In this document: positions 1-7,957 of the stretch, piece after piece
Layout of the letters: each line of letters starts with the position of its first letter
Numbering within the stretch: the first letter of the stretch is position 1
Assembly: GCA_024227135.1 (NCBI GenBank)
Contig: JAAELC010000284.1
Span: 1 to 38,985 of the forward strand
Direction: 5' to 3'
DNA from: Gammaproteobacteria bacterium
Lineage (GTDB): Bacteria; Pseudomonadota; Gammaproteobacteria; Chromatiales; Chromatiaceae
Length of the DNA: 38,985 bases
Notes under the pieces: model-generated
Databases searched by the model: none
The model's input: only the letters and a program-made list of their open reading frames with translations
What the model was told of the DNA's origin: nothing
Program-made: the position numbers and the translations under genes

Positions 1-240
1 AATGGTGGCGAGTACGACTCGAAGGAAGCGCGGGATCATATCGAGCGTAAGTACGGGCATACGAAATCCTTTGCCGACAGTACCGAGCAGTTTATCGAGT
101 ACACGGCAACGGAGAGCAGTCTTTCCGGATCCCCTTACCGGGTTCGATGTCAGGGTCGGGAAATGCTAAGTGCCCGATGGTTGCTCGATGAGTTGGCCGA
201 GTACAGAGCAAATCACAGGGTTGATTCAGAAAACCAGTAG
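1..240 (+). CDS. 3' end of an unidentified protein (partial)
   Basis: An open frame runs from the first base of the window to a TAG at 238-240 and encodes the last 79 residues of a protein that begins outside the window. The fragment is charged and hydrophilic (it ends RVDSENQ), with no membrane segment, signal or recognisable catalytic motif. I do not recognise the family. The frame ends 13 bases before the left tip of a long palindromic repeat at 254, which may supply its 3' hairpin. Confidence 0.6.
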   Translation, partial: NGGEYDSKEARDHIERKYGHTKSFADSTEQFIEYTATESSLSGSPYRVRCQGREMLSARWLLDELAEYRANHRVDSENQ

Positions 241-253
241 TGTCGGGTGCGCG

Positions 254-418
254 TAAGGGCCGCGGAAATTAATGGTTACCCAAAAATTGTGCCGGATTTT
301 GGTCCAGATTCAAGGCGCGGCAAGGGGCGCATAGTTGTTCTATGTAACCCTTGCCGTAACGCAGAAGATGGACCAAAAGACCAGCAAGATTGGATAAGTA
401 TTTTTTCCGCGGGCCTAA
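254..418. repeat. Long palindromic interspersed repeat, family 1, copy A
   Basis: The segment begins TAAGGGCCGCGGAAA and ends TTTTCCGCGGGCCTAA, so the tips form inverted repeats. Further inside, TTTTGGTCCA pairs with TGGACCAAAA, and GGCAAGGGGCGCATAG pairs with CTATGTAACCCTTGCC around a 5-base loop. Almost the whole 165 bases can fold into one interrupted hairpin. Related copies lie at 2310-2545, 11050-11256, 29497-29595 and, as a fragment, 38491-38533. It looks like a MITE or a large REP-type element and has no coding capacity. It abuts a copy of the second repeat family at 424. Confidence 0.8.
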
Positions 419-423
419 GAATA

Positions 424-518
424 CCCCCCCCATGGGTGGTCTGTGGAGGAAGTGTGTTTGGCAGGAATGCCAATGCCAGGTCTACGGTACTTACGACGTC
501 TTCCGGAGCAGATCACCC
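424..518. repeat. Interspersed repeat, family 2, copy A2
   Basis: Begins with a C8 run and CATGGGTGGTCTGTGGAGG, contains a small TTGGCA...TGCCAA palindrome, and ends ACGTCTTCCGGAGCAGATC, the inverted counterpart of the left end. The same arrangement is seen at 7814-7946, with partial copies at 4675, 6271, 26738 and (inverted) 29598. It directly follows family-1 copy A. The in-frame extension upstream of the next gene is merely translation of this repeat. Confidence 0.75.
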
Positions 519-613
519 TTTTGCAGCTTGGACCTGAACCAGAGCCCCCACCATGCCTGTATCGTTATCAGTCTCTGGGGCCCTTACAGAAATCAAAGGT
601 TCATCCGACTGCC

Positions 614-2302
614 ATGATGAATGAGTACTCGGCCTGGAATCCCGGGCTGGAATCTGATATTCCCCCCCCATATCAACAGATGGAAACCATCTATCGTCCG
701 GAGAATGTCAGCTCCCGGTTCCCGGATGTTGCTGAAGCTTCAAAACAGACAGGTCTTAACCCGCGGGAACTGGTGGTGTTCAAACCCGAACGGCTGATGT
801 TACATGAACTGATCATTCGGGTGACTGCCAGTGTTGTGGTACCGGAAGGTCATGACGAGACCGAGCTGGGGAGGAATTTTCGCCAGATTACCTCCACTAT
901 TCTGAAGCACTCTATCCAACCCCGGATGGAAGAAGTGACCGATGCTTATGACAGACTCAATACCGAAGTACGCGATCGGGTAAGCCACGAGCTGATCGAC
1001 AGTCTTTTCACAACCCCTGAACCACAGGCTGTCAGGAAGCGGTTTTTTTTCCGGGGTTTTTTTCAGAAAGCTGAATCGTCGCCATCCCATCAGGAGTCGA
1101 TCCTGGAAAGAGAGTATCGGGTAATCGCCACTTTCAAGGAGAAGGGGCTGGCAGCGAATGAACCTTTTTCCCGTGTTGTCTATAAGGGGCTGTATCGGAT
1201 TCTGGGTTTGATAGCGGGGACACGGGGTTACCTGGGGCCGGACAGAGACTTCCTTATCGATATGGTTTCCAACTATGTCTGTAACAGTTATGGCAGTCGT
1301 GTGGTGGGTGGTGTGATTGCCCCTTGGGTGGATAAGGCGATCGCAGAACAGGGGTATTCCCGTGTTTCATACGCTGACAATCCCATACTGGTTAGTTTGA
1401 AGGGGGCGTCTGCTGCGGGAAAGAGTTCACTGCGTCCTATGCTGAAGCGGATGATGAGTGAGAAGGGAATGCGGACTCAGGGGTATATGACGATAAGCCC
1501 CGACATATGGCGCCGGTTACTACTTGATTATCACTCCCTGGGAGAAGCTTTCAAGTATGCAGGAAGGCTGACAAGTCATGAAGTAATCATCATCGATACC
1601 AAGCTGGATCTCTACCTAAGAGAGCAGGCCAGTCAACGTGGCTCCATACCCCATCTGCTGGTAGACCGGTTTCGCTTCGATAGTTTTTCCAGTGAGGGAA
1701 TATCTCGAATTTTGCACGATACTTACGTGAAGTACGTGGATACCATGTACATGTACTTCGTCATTACACCACCCCATGCAACCGTGGAACGGGGCTGGGA
1801 GCGCGGCTTGACGACCGGGCGATACAAGTCGGTGGAGGATTTTCTTGATCACAGCGTAGAGGCCTATACGGGTATACCTAAAATGCTGTTCAAGTGGCTC
1901 GCCTGTGACAGGCCAGTATTCAGATACGAGTTTCTTGATAACAGCGTGCCCAAGGATACCTTTCCCAGGACTGTCGCCTACGGGACCCGGAAGGAACTCA
2001 GTATAATCGATTGCAAGGTGCTGCTGGAGATAGGGCGCTATCAGAAAATCAATATTCGTGCCCGGGCTCCCGAGGAAGTCTATCCGGAGGCCGATCCCTC
2101 GGTGGCAGGCAGTATGGGTTTCCTGAGGCAGTGTATAAAGCGAATTCCCCGGGTCAGTTTTATCGATGAAGCAACGGGTGTCACTTATGCAGGGACCCAT
2201 CGGGGAAAGTTTCAGATTATTGATGCCGCGATGTTCACAGAAAAACTGGGCGACAGGCAGTTGGCCGAGATTTTCGAACTGCTCACCTCCGGCTCATCTT
2301 AG
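614..2302 (+). CDS. Zeta-toxin-like P-loop NTPase/kinase, orphan
   Basis: Encodes 562 residues if translation starts at ATG 614. The open frame extends up to 443, but that stretch is repeat DNA, so I reject the longer start. ATG 617 and ATG 680 are alternatives, and an AAAGG at 595-599 is a distant possible ribosome site. A Walker A motif GASAAGKSS places the P-loop lysine near residue 270. Downstream are an acidic hydrophobic strand (VIIIDTKLD) and a kinase-like lid region, resembling zeta-toxin/polynucleotide-kinase folds. The N-terminal 250 residues are soluble and unfamiliar. No epsilon-like antitoxin gene is adjacent, so a toxin role is not supported; a nucleotide or sugar-nucleotide kinase role is equally possible. 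Homopolymers C8 (662-669), T8 and T7 (about 1043-1063) lie in the gene. The TAG stop coincides with a duplicated tip of the repeat that follows. Confidence 0.75.
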   Translation: MMNEYSAWNPGLESDIPPPYQQMETIYRPENVSSRFPDVAEASKQTGLNPRELVVFKPERLMLHELIIRVTASVVVPEGHDETELGRNFRQITSTILKHSIQPRMEEVTDAYDRLNTEVRDRVSHELIDSLFTTPEPQAVRKRFFFRGFFQKAESSPSHQESILEREYRVIATFKEKGLAANEPFSRVVYKGLYRILGLIAGTRGYLGPDRDFLIDMVSNYVCNSYGSRVVGGVIAPWVDKAIAEQGYSRVSYADNPILVSLKGASAAGKSSLRPMLKRMMSEKGMRTQGYMTISPDIWRRLLLDYHSLGEAFKYAGRLTSHEVIIIDTKLDLYLREQASQRGSIPHLLVDRFRFDSFSSEGISRILHDTYVKYVDTMYMYFVITPPHATVERGWERGLTTGRYKSVEDFLDHSVEAYTGIPKMLFKWLACDRPVFRYEFLDNSVPKDTFPRTVAYGTRKELSIIDCKVLLEIGRYQKINIRARAPEEVYPEADPSVAGSMGFLRQCIKRIPRVSFIDEATGVTYAGTHRGKFQIIDAAMFTEKLGDRQLAEIFELLTSGSS

Positions 2303-2309
2303 GACCGCA

Positions 2310-2545
2310 TAGGACCGCGGAATTTGCCAAGTATCCAGAAATTGCGCTGTATTCAGGTTCGAGTTCAAGGCGTGAGTAGTGGTGCATGGGTGCACCGTTC
2401 ACGAAGCCAAGGATACATAAAGTGGTGCATGGATGCACCGTTTGTGGTTGCTCTTATGCAACCCTTTTCATATCGCTATTCTCCGCGCTGAATCCGGGCC
2501 GAAAGATGAGCAAGACTGGATTATTGTCTTTTTCCGCGGCCCTAA
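2310..2545. repeat. Long palindromic interspersed repeat, family 1, copy B
   Basis: Left tip TAGGACCGCGGAATT and right tip TTTTTCCGCGGCCCTAA are inverted repeats. The interior carries GGTGCAT...ATGCACC twice and a hairpin around TTGCTCTTATGCAACCC. It starts 8 bases after the stop codon of the zeta-like gene, with a partial tip duplication (AGGACCGCAT) between, and its right end lies 58 bases from the stop of convergent aqpZ. The position suggests a transcript-end hairpin for both genes. Confidence 0.8.
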
Positions 2546-2603
2546 GGTATCAGGGTAGGGACCGGGCAGTACAGACCACAACCCAGGCTGCCAGAGATCG
2601 GGC

Positions 2604-3302
2604 TCAGTGCTCTTCCTGAGTCTCTTTTCCAATCAGACGATAAGCCCCCGCACCCAGCAGAGCACCAACAATGGGTGCAACCCAGAAGAGCCACAATTGG
2701 GCTGTTGCCCAGTCGCCGACGAACAGAGCAACCCCTGTACTGCGTGCCGGATTCACCGATGTATTGGTTACCGGGATACTGATCAGGTGAATCAGTGTAA
2801 GACACAGGCCAATCGCTATTGGTGCAAATCCCTGGGGGGCCCGTGAATCCGTTGCCCCGAGGATGACCAGCAGAAACATCATGGTCATGACGATTTCGGC
2901 TGCCAGTGCGGAAAGCATTGAGTAACCACCGGGTGAATGCTCACCATAGCCATTGGAGGCAAATCCGGATGAAAGATCAAAACCTGCTTTACCCGAAGCG
3001 ATCAGATAGAGAACGGCACCGGCCACAATTCCACCCAGCACCTGGGCGATGATGTAGGGGGCAAGCTCTTTGGCCTCGAAGCGACCGCTGGCCCAGAGTC
3101 CGATGGAAACGGCCGGATTTAAGTGACAACCGGAAATATGTCCTATGGCATAAGCCATGGTCAACACGGTCAGGCCAAACGCGAGAGAAACGCCGAGCAG
3201 GCCGATCCCAACTTCAGGGAATGCCGCCGATATTACGGCACTGCCGCAACCGCCCAGCACTAGCCAGAATGTTCCTAGAAATTCAGCACTGTATCTGTTC
3301 AT
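2604..3302 (-). CDS. aqpZ: Aquaporin Z
   Basis: Encodes a 232-residue MIP-family water channel in the inner membrane. Both pore-forming NPA boxes are present (residues 62-64 and 184-186). Residues F42, H172, T181 and R187 align with the narrow aromatic/arginine filter of E. coli AqpZ, which predicts a water-selective rather than glycerol channel. Six membrane helices can be traced and the length is normal for the family. The ATG at 3302 is preceded by GGGG. The gene is monocistronic and convergent with the zeta-like gene across a palindromic repeat. A possible promoter and a palindromic operator-like site lie upstream (3327-3380). Confidence 0.97.
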   Translation of the reverse strand: MNRYSAEFLGTFWLVLGGCGSAVISAAFPEVGIGLLGVSLAFGLTVLTMAYAIGHISGCHLNPAVSIGLWASGRFEAKELAPYIIAQVLGGIVAGAVLYLIASGKAGFDLSSGFASNGYGEHSPGGYSMLSALAAEIVMTMMFLLVILGATDSRAPQGFAPIAIGLCLTLIHLISIPVTNTSVNPARSTGVALFVGDWATAQLWLFWVAPIVGALLGAGAYRLIGKETQEEH

Positions 3303-3326
3303 GGTTTTCCCCGGTGTCAGGCCAGT

Positions 3327-3358
3327 TTAATGTGAGCCGTTGAATATCAGTTTGACAA
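3327..3358 (-). promoter_or_regulatory. Possible aqpZ promoter
   Basis: On the minus strand a TTGTCA (-35-like, 3353-3358) is followed after 17-20 bases by weak -10 candidates (TCACAT or CATTAA), about 25 bases before the aqpZ start. The -35 match is good and the -10 is poor, so the assignment is tentative. Confidence 0.3.
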
Positions 3359-3363
3359 TAACG

Positions 3364-3380
3364 CGAATCAGCGTGATTCG
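3364..3380. promoter_or_regulatory. Operator-like palindrome upstream of aqpZ
   Basis: CGAATCA-GCG-TGATTCG is a perfect 7-base inverted repeat with a 3-base spacer, directly upstream of the putative -35 box of aqpZ. It has the size of a dimeric regulator site. The regulator is unknown. Confidence 0.4.
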
Positions 3381-3772
3381 ATGGGACACTCTAGCTGATA
3401 TCACCGTTGTGAACTGTGACAGATTGTGAACTGAGCCAGGTTTGAGGTAACGCTGTTCTGGTGACCGAGATATGATCCTGTGGAACCTTGCTCTGGCATG
3501 GGGTGGCACATTCCGAATGTAGGACTATGTGTATCGGACCGAGGATAACGGCCAGTATCGAGATCAACTGAGTGTTGCTGTCCGACGGCACGGTGTGCAG
3601 GTGAATGGTGCTGGAAATCTGGAGCGAATGTTCCGCAATCGTTGGCGCACCTGTCAGATATCCTATCATCATCCCAAATGGATCGAACTCGATTATTCAG
3701 GCAGCCAATGAACAGACCGAGATGGAGGGCAGGTGTTGACCTTCTGCCTTGAACGGCCTGAGGGTGCGGGAT

Positions 3773-4522
3773 TCAGTTGAAGTACGAACAGGGGGCGGAC
3801 AGCCTGTCAATAAGCTGCTCCAGCATTGCCTCGGGTACTTCGTTTTTCTCACAGCTGGAGATACACAGATTGGCCCCGGTGATCGTTTCCTGAGACCTTT
3901 TATTAAACAAATTTAATGCCGGCCCCTCGCCGTTGATGATGTCCGCTATGACCAGTGGAGATAACATGCCGGCTTGCTCCTGCACATGCAGGTTGGCAAC
4001 ATTGTGCAATGCGGTGAGGAGTTTCGGGCCGATGAACTGAGGTGGCAATGTACCCTGGTTCTGCATCAGCAGGCGTGTGGCAGTCTCGGTGTAAAACTCG
4101 AGAAAGGCATTGCCCTGGCGGAACATCAGAAAAGCATTGTGGACTTTCTTGTAGGCTTTAAGTTTTCCGTTTGAATGGGTTTGAACCCACACTTCGCGGC
4201 CCACCGCATAGGGTGTTTCGGGAAGAACGAATTTATCGGGATCAAAGATGAAAAAATCGGCGTCCAACCAGATAACGGTGTCGTAGCCATTATCAAGCGC
4301 CTCCTGGAGGATCAGTAATCTTGCCAGGTCTGTCGCCACAACCAGTTGCCGGCGGGTTTTTGCCCGAATCCGGCTCGGCACACAGTCGAAAATCTCATCT
4401 CCCCTGAAAGCATAGTCCCAGGCATTGGATTTGCACCAGTGGCGGACAGATTCGAGGCAGGGTTCAATCCAGCCGTAAGGCAAGGGATGGCGGTGTGACT
4501 GAATGACGAGGGTATTCCGCAT
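3773..4522 (-). CDS. Glycosyltransferase-like protein with DXD motif
   Basis: Encodes a 249-residue soluble protein. Residues 83-95 (VIWLDADFFIFDP) form a beta strand leading into a DAD motif at 87-89, the divalent-metal and nucleotide-sugar binding signature of GT-A fold glycosyltransferases. The N-terminal TLVIQSH strand and a later helix-rich region fit a small GT of the GT32/capsular type. There is no signal peptide or membrane helix, so it should be cytoplasmic. The donor and acceptor cannot be told from sequence, and no polysaccharide cluster is nearby. The ATG has only a weak Shine-Dalgarno. Confidence 0.7.
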   Translation of the reverse strand: MRNTLVIQSHRHPLPYGWIEPCLESVRHWCKSNAWDYAFRGDEIFDCVPSRIRAKTRRQLVVATDLARLLILQEALDNGYDTVIWLDADFFIFDPDKFVLPETPYAVGREVWVQTHSNGKLKAYKKVHNAFLMFRQGNAFLEFYTETATRLLMQNQGTLPPQFIGPKLLTALHNVANLHVQEQAGMLSPLVIADIINGEGPALNLFNKRSQETITGANLCISSCEKNEVPEAMLEQLIDRLSAPCSYFN

Positions 4523-4674
4523 TGGTGGTGAGGCCGGTTGGATATTCAGAGAATGAAGCTGACAGTCCGGTACTGCTCCGTTCTGGTGGTGATACCTGGG
4601 TCCTTCCGTGTTCCGTTGAGGGCGTACTGTCGTTCAATAGCCAGGCATGACGGCGGTGTAATCATTGCTCCTTC

Positions 4675-4730
4675 GTAACTGCTCCCCCCGAGATTACCCC
4701 CATGGGGGTGATTCGATACACTTCCGGACA
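4675..4730. repeat. Interspersed repeat, family 2, partial copy
   Basis: GTAACTGCTCCCCCCGAGAT followed by TACCCCCATGGGGGTGATTC matches the left end of the full family-2 copy at 7814, then the similarity fades. It sits between the glycosyltransferase-like gene and the HD-domain gene. The remaining 226 bases between those genes hold nothing else I recognise. Confidence 0.55.
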
Positions 4731-4748
4731 AAAGGAGCACAGGTTCCA

Positions 4749-5327
4749 TCACCCCTGCCCACGGAGACCAAGCTCATCGGCGATTTCCCGCATTCCCAGA
4801 ATTGTCTCTGAAATCAGTTCTCCACGTTCCATTCCAATCATTCCGGCTCCACGGTCAATGATGGAGCGATCGATTTTTGCGGCGAACCGTTTGTCTTTCC
4901 ATTTCTTTTTTACAGATTTGGCCTCCAGGTCCATCAGGCTCCGGCTTGGTCGAACCAGGGCGGCGGTGGTAACCAGTCCTGTCAGTTCATCGACGGCATA
5001 AAGCACTTTCTCCATGTCAGATTCCGGTTCGACGTCGGTGCAGATGCCCCAGCCATGGCTGATGACGGCCCGGATATACTCTTCCGGCCACTCGTTCTGT
5101 TGAAGAATTTCACGGGTTTTTGTGCAGTGTTCTTCCGGGTAGCGATCCCAGTCCAGATCGTGTACCAGGCCCACTATTCCCCATTTCTCCTCGTCCCCGT
5201 TTCTCGCCCGTGCGAAATGACGCATCACCGCTTCTACCGCCAGCCCGTGTTTGATCAGACTGTCGGTTTTTGTATATTGCTTGAGAAGAGCCAGTGCCTC
5301 GGCACGGGTTGGTGCTTTCTCCCCCAT
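4749..5327 (-). CDS. HD-domain hydrolase
   Basis: Encodes a 192-residue cytoplasmic protein with the metal-binding pattern of HD-superfamily phosphohydrolases: H27 in LIKHGLAVEAVM, H56-D57 in LVHDLDWDR, H91 in ISHGWG and an aspartate in YAVDELTG near residue 112. This matches a widespread family of small HD proteins (often labelled HDIG domain) of unknown substrate; nucleotides are likely. The ATG at 5327 is preceded by a strong GGAGGATC at 7-base spacing. It lies downstream of the AlkA-type gene on the same strand, 153 bases away, so cotranscription is possible but not evident. Confidence 0.85.
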   Translation of the reverse strand: MGEKAPTRAEALALLKQYTKTDSLIKHGLAVEAVMRHFARARNGDEEKWGIVGLVHDLDWDRYPEEHCTKTREILQQNEWPEEYIRAVISHGWGICTDVEPESDMEKVLYAVDELTGLVTTAALVRPSRSLMDLEAKSVKKKWKDKRFAAKIDRSIIDRGAGMIGMERGELISETILGMREIADELGLRGQG

Positions 5328-5480
5328 GGGGTGATCCTCCAGTCAGTGGTTGGGTGCATTCGCCGGATATCATCTCAGGTTTTCAGGCCCGAATCATCAT
5401 TCGGTCCGCTGGCGGTAAGATGCTCACCATAGCCGGAATTTCCGATCGGAGATGGGAAGGGGAGGCGGGATGCGGGTATG

Positions 5481-6092
5481 TCAGCCAGGCGCCCCGCGAT
5501 AGTAGTGCCATAGAAACAGGGAGCCCACGCTGCGCCAGGGTGACCAGTGTGCCACGAGTGCTCGGGCCTCTTTCGGTGTCGGTTTGTCATCCAGTCCTTT
5601 GAGCTTGCCCAGAGATATTCTCAGTGCCAGGTCACCTGCGGGAAATACATCCTCCCGCCGGAGTGAGAACATCAGGTAGATCTCAGCGCTCCAAACCCCG
5701 AAACCATGCAATGCGGTGATAGCGGATACGACCTGTTCATCGGTCTGGTCGGGCATCCGGTCGATATCGAGTCGACCTTCGATGATGGCCTCCGACAGAC
5801 CTCTGGCATAGTCGATTTTCCGGTAGGACATTCCCGCTTTCCTTAATGCTTCCGGATTGATGTTCAGCAGCGCCCGGGGTGTCATCTGATTCATCAGCGC
5901 CCTGACTCGTTTCACTATCGCCCCAGCTGCTTCGGTGGATATCTGCTGGCTGACGATCGTAGTGAACAGCGTCTCGAAGCCTGCCGGCCTTAATCTGGGT
6001 TTGGGAATTCCGATTTGCCCGACAGCGCCGGCTATGTCCCTGTCCAGTGCTGTCAGGGCCTTCATTCCCCGTTTTATGACGAATTTGTCCAT
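5481..6092 (-). CDS. alkA: DNA-3-methyladenine glycosylase, AlkA/MAG type
   Basis: Encodes a 203-residue base-excision repair glycosylase of the HhH-GPD superfamily. The helix-hairpin-helix lies around residues 126-140 (LHGFGVWSAEIYL) and is followed by the catalytic aspartate D154 in FPAGDLALR. QQIS near residue 50 is also typical. The protein lacks the N-terminal domain of E. coli AlkA, so it corresponds to the shorter MAG-like subgroup that removes alkylated purines. A good AGGAGA sits 9 bases before the ATG. It is not linked to ada-type regulators here. Confidence 0.9.
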   Translation of the reverse strand: MDKFVIKRGMKALTALDRDIAGAVGQIGIPKPRLRPAGFETLFTTIVSQQISTEAAGAIVKRVRALMNQMTPRALLNINPEALRKAGMSYRKIDYARGLSEAIIEGRLDIDRMPDQTDEQVVSAITALHGFGVWSAEIYLMFSLRREDVFPAGDLALRISLGKLKGLDDKPTPKEARALVAHWSPWRSVGSLFLWHYYRGAPG

Positions 6093-6270
6093 CCGGTAGT
6101 TCTCCTGGCTGCCGCTTATGGGATCTTAGTGATGACAAAGGTCGGTTTGCAACCTGTGGTGCTGAACATATTCTATGGGAGGCGGGAAGTACTTACCGGG
6201 TCAGTGGAGGTTCGGGAGGACCTGTTGCATGCAGGTTGCGGGGCAACGGGGGTTATGATAAACCTCAATC

Positions 6271-6315
6271 GTAACTACTTACGCCCCATGGGCGATCTGT
6301 TCCGGAAGAGGTCAG
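6271..6315. repeat. Interspersed repeat, family 2, fragment
   Basis: GCCCCATGGGCGATCTGTTC followed by CGGAAGAG matches the reverse complement of the right end of the full copy at 7814-7946. It directly abuts the 5' truncated diguanylate cyclase remnant, which suggests the repeat or a rearrangement at it removed the start of that gene. Confidence 0.55.
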
Positions 6316-6319
6316 GCCA

Positions 6320-6954
6320 TTGCTGGATGAGAACTCAGCACTGAGCATATACCACAGCGAAAACCACACTGACACTACCGGGGTTCTCTATCAGCAGCCA
6401 GCCTTCGAAGGCATCGCCCTGTCGTCTACCCGTTATGAGGTGGATCTGGAGGAGGGACGGCATGGTTTTATCATGAGTTTAGGGGGTACATGGGGCTGAC
6501 CGATATATCCTGGACTTTGATCGAACTGGCAATCGTTCTCGGGCTGTTGATCTATATCTATTCAAGGAATTTTGTGCTGAAGCGTTACAGTCGTGACCTG
6601 CAGTGGGCAAAAGATGAATCCCGCCTCCAGTTTCTCGCCAGTTGTGATGCGTTAACCAAGCTGCCCAACAGGCGTTTCCTGGTCAATCTTCTGGAGTTCC
6701 GCCTGGAAGAGCAGGGTGGAAAAGTGGAAATCGCCATGCTGTTTCTGGATATCGATCTGTTCAAACAGGTCAATGACAGCCATGGCCACCGGGTGGGGGA
6801 TTTATTACTGCAGGAAGTGGCTGCTCGAATCAAGAAAACCCTGCGTAAGGATGATCTGGTCGGTCGACTAGGTGGTGATGAATTTGTGGTTATGCTGCCA
6901 GGCGGTAGAACAGCAGCAGTGGGCCCTCGACAGCCAGTTTCAGGGGTGTGGTAA
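6320..6954 (+). pseudogene. Broken diguanylate cyclase (GGDEF), frameshifted and truncated at both ends
   Basis: From 6320 one frame encodes a sensor-domain remnant (…VLYQQPAFEGIALSSTRYEV…) ending at TGA 6497-6499. The next frame, from about 6490, encodes a membrane helix (residues 8-26), a coiled linker, DALTKLPNRR, the DIDLFKQVND metal site and GGDEF (6871-6885), then loses similarity within about 10 residues. A complete GGDEF domain needs roughly 70 more residues. Adding one G to the G5 run at 6482-6486 fuses the two frames seamlessly (…FIMSLGGYMGLTDI…), so a one-base contraction explains the frameshift. No start codon is credible at the left edge, which abuts a repeat fragment. It would have made cyclic di-GMP at the membrane; it is probably inactive now. 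A sequencing error at the G run cannot be excluded, but it would not repair the missing ends. Confidence 0.75.
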
Positions 6955-7075
6955 CAGATAAGTCCCCCTGGATTGCGCGGAGTATTTGGTTTTTTCTGCA
7001 GCCCTGACTGCCCCGAAATGCCGAGGCCTGGTGAGATGCTCAGGCAATGTGATCTACCCTCGATGAATGGGGTTG

Positions 7076-7489
7076 TTAATCTCCTGTCGTACTTTGCCTG
7101 GTATACCATCCCGAAGCGCTTCCATGAAACAGCAGCAATAGTGCGGCAATGTACAGCACCAGCTGCACCATGCCCAATGATGCATGAATCGGGTTGATGG
7201 AAAAGGAGTTGATTGTCGGAATAATGGTCAGTGGCAGGTGGATGATAAATATAGCGATCAGTGCCCAGCGTGCCCAGTTTTTACCTCTGCCGATCTGGAA
7301 AATCAGAAACACAGATAGTGCGTAGATTGTAACTTTCGCGTAGATCAGGAAATCCGGAGATCTTACCTCCAGGTGGCGCATGATCGTTATGACAGTTCGA
7401 ACGATCCCCAAGGTTACCACCAGATAGAGTAACTTTACTGCCAGGGTGACTTTTGCCGGTCGTTCTGAGAGTTTGATGGTTGACGACAT
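7076..7489 (-). CDS. Small four-helix membrane protein
   Basis: Encodes 137 residues with four hydrophobic segments (about 14-34, 46-66, 70-92 and 100-122) and short hydrophilic loops containing GRGKNWARW. The architecture matches a common group of uncharacterised small inner-membrane proteins of Proteobacteria. The ATG at 7489 follows GAGGGG at suitable spacing. No partner gene is close. The function is unknown. Confidence 0.7.
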   Translation of the reverse strand: MSSTIKLSERPAKVTLAVKLLYLVVTLGIVRTVITIMRHLEVRSPDFLIYAKVTIYALSVFLIFQIGRGKNWARWALIAIFIIHLPLTIIPTINSFSINPIHASLGMVQLVLYIAALLLLFHGSASGWYTRQSTTGD

Positions 7490-7813
7490 GGTTCTGGCCC
7501 CTCGGTGCTGGTCAATGACAGATCTGCTGGTTCATTACTTGAGTCTGGTGCGGCGTTGCCAATTCTGGTTTTTCGTATTCAGGCGGTGCAGTTGTCCACA
7601 CCGGATACATTATCCTTGTGTACTCAACTGCCCGTGGTGACACTTTATATTTTGATTGTCCCTTAATAACCCATTAAATTGTCAATCGATTAGATACCCC
7701 ACTGGTGTCCAGGTATCTGGTACTGGTTAAGGTACAGGTTTCCCAGTGGTGGAGTCAGGAAGCTGATCCGGGTGACCGGTAGTTCCTGCGGCTCCTCAAT
7801 ACCTTCTCACGGT
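7490..7813. other. Intergenic stretch, A/T-rich, no gene seen
   Basis: The segment includes an A/T-rich part around 7640-7700 that could hold a promoter for the minus-strand membrane protein. I see no convincing open frame, RNA gene or strong hairpin. Confidence 0.4.
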
Positions 7814-7946
7814 GTAACTGCTCACCCCCAGAGATTACCCGCCGTGGGTGGTCTGCGGAGGAAGTGTCTTTGGCAGTGATGCCAAAACCAGGTCTACAGG
7901 GAGGTATTGACGACGTCTTCCGGAGCAGATCGCCCATGGGGGGGGC
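7814..7946. repeat. Interspersed repeat, family 2, full-length copy E
   Basis: The best-preserved copy runs from GTAACTGCTCACCCCC through the TTTGGCA...TGCCAAA mini-palindrome to GGAGCAGATCGCCCATGGGG. The left CGTGGGTGGTCTGCGGAGGA and the right end are imperfect inverted repeats, so the element can fold into a long hairpin like family 1. It lies just past the stop codon of the L,D-transpeptidase operon (stop at 7958). Confidence 0.75.
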
Positions 7947-7957
7947 AAGTGGATACC

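Larger units (their letters stand above)
3303..3772. other. 470-base intergenic region without supported gene
   Basis: Apart from the aqpZ promoter/palindrome area, short open frames on both strands lack good start sites, and I recognise no protein in them. No repeat copy is visible here. Confidence 0.5.

Noticed and set aside
443-613. N-terminal extension of the zeta-like protein from ATG 443
   Set aside because: The extension is translation of repeat family 2 and adjacent DNA; no ribosome site fits ATG 443.
6490-6954. Intact short GGDEF protein of 154 residues
   Set aside because: The GGDEF domain is cut about 70 residues early and the upstream frame encodes its sensor half, so it is a broken gene rather than a short real one.
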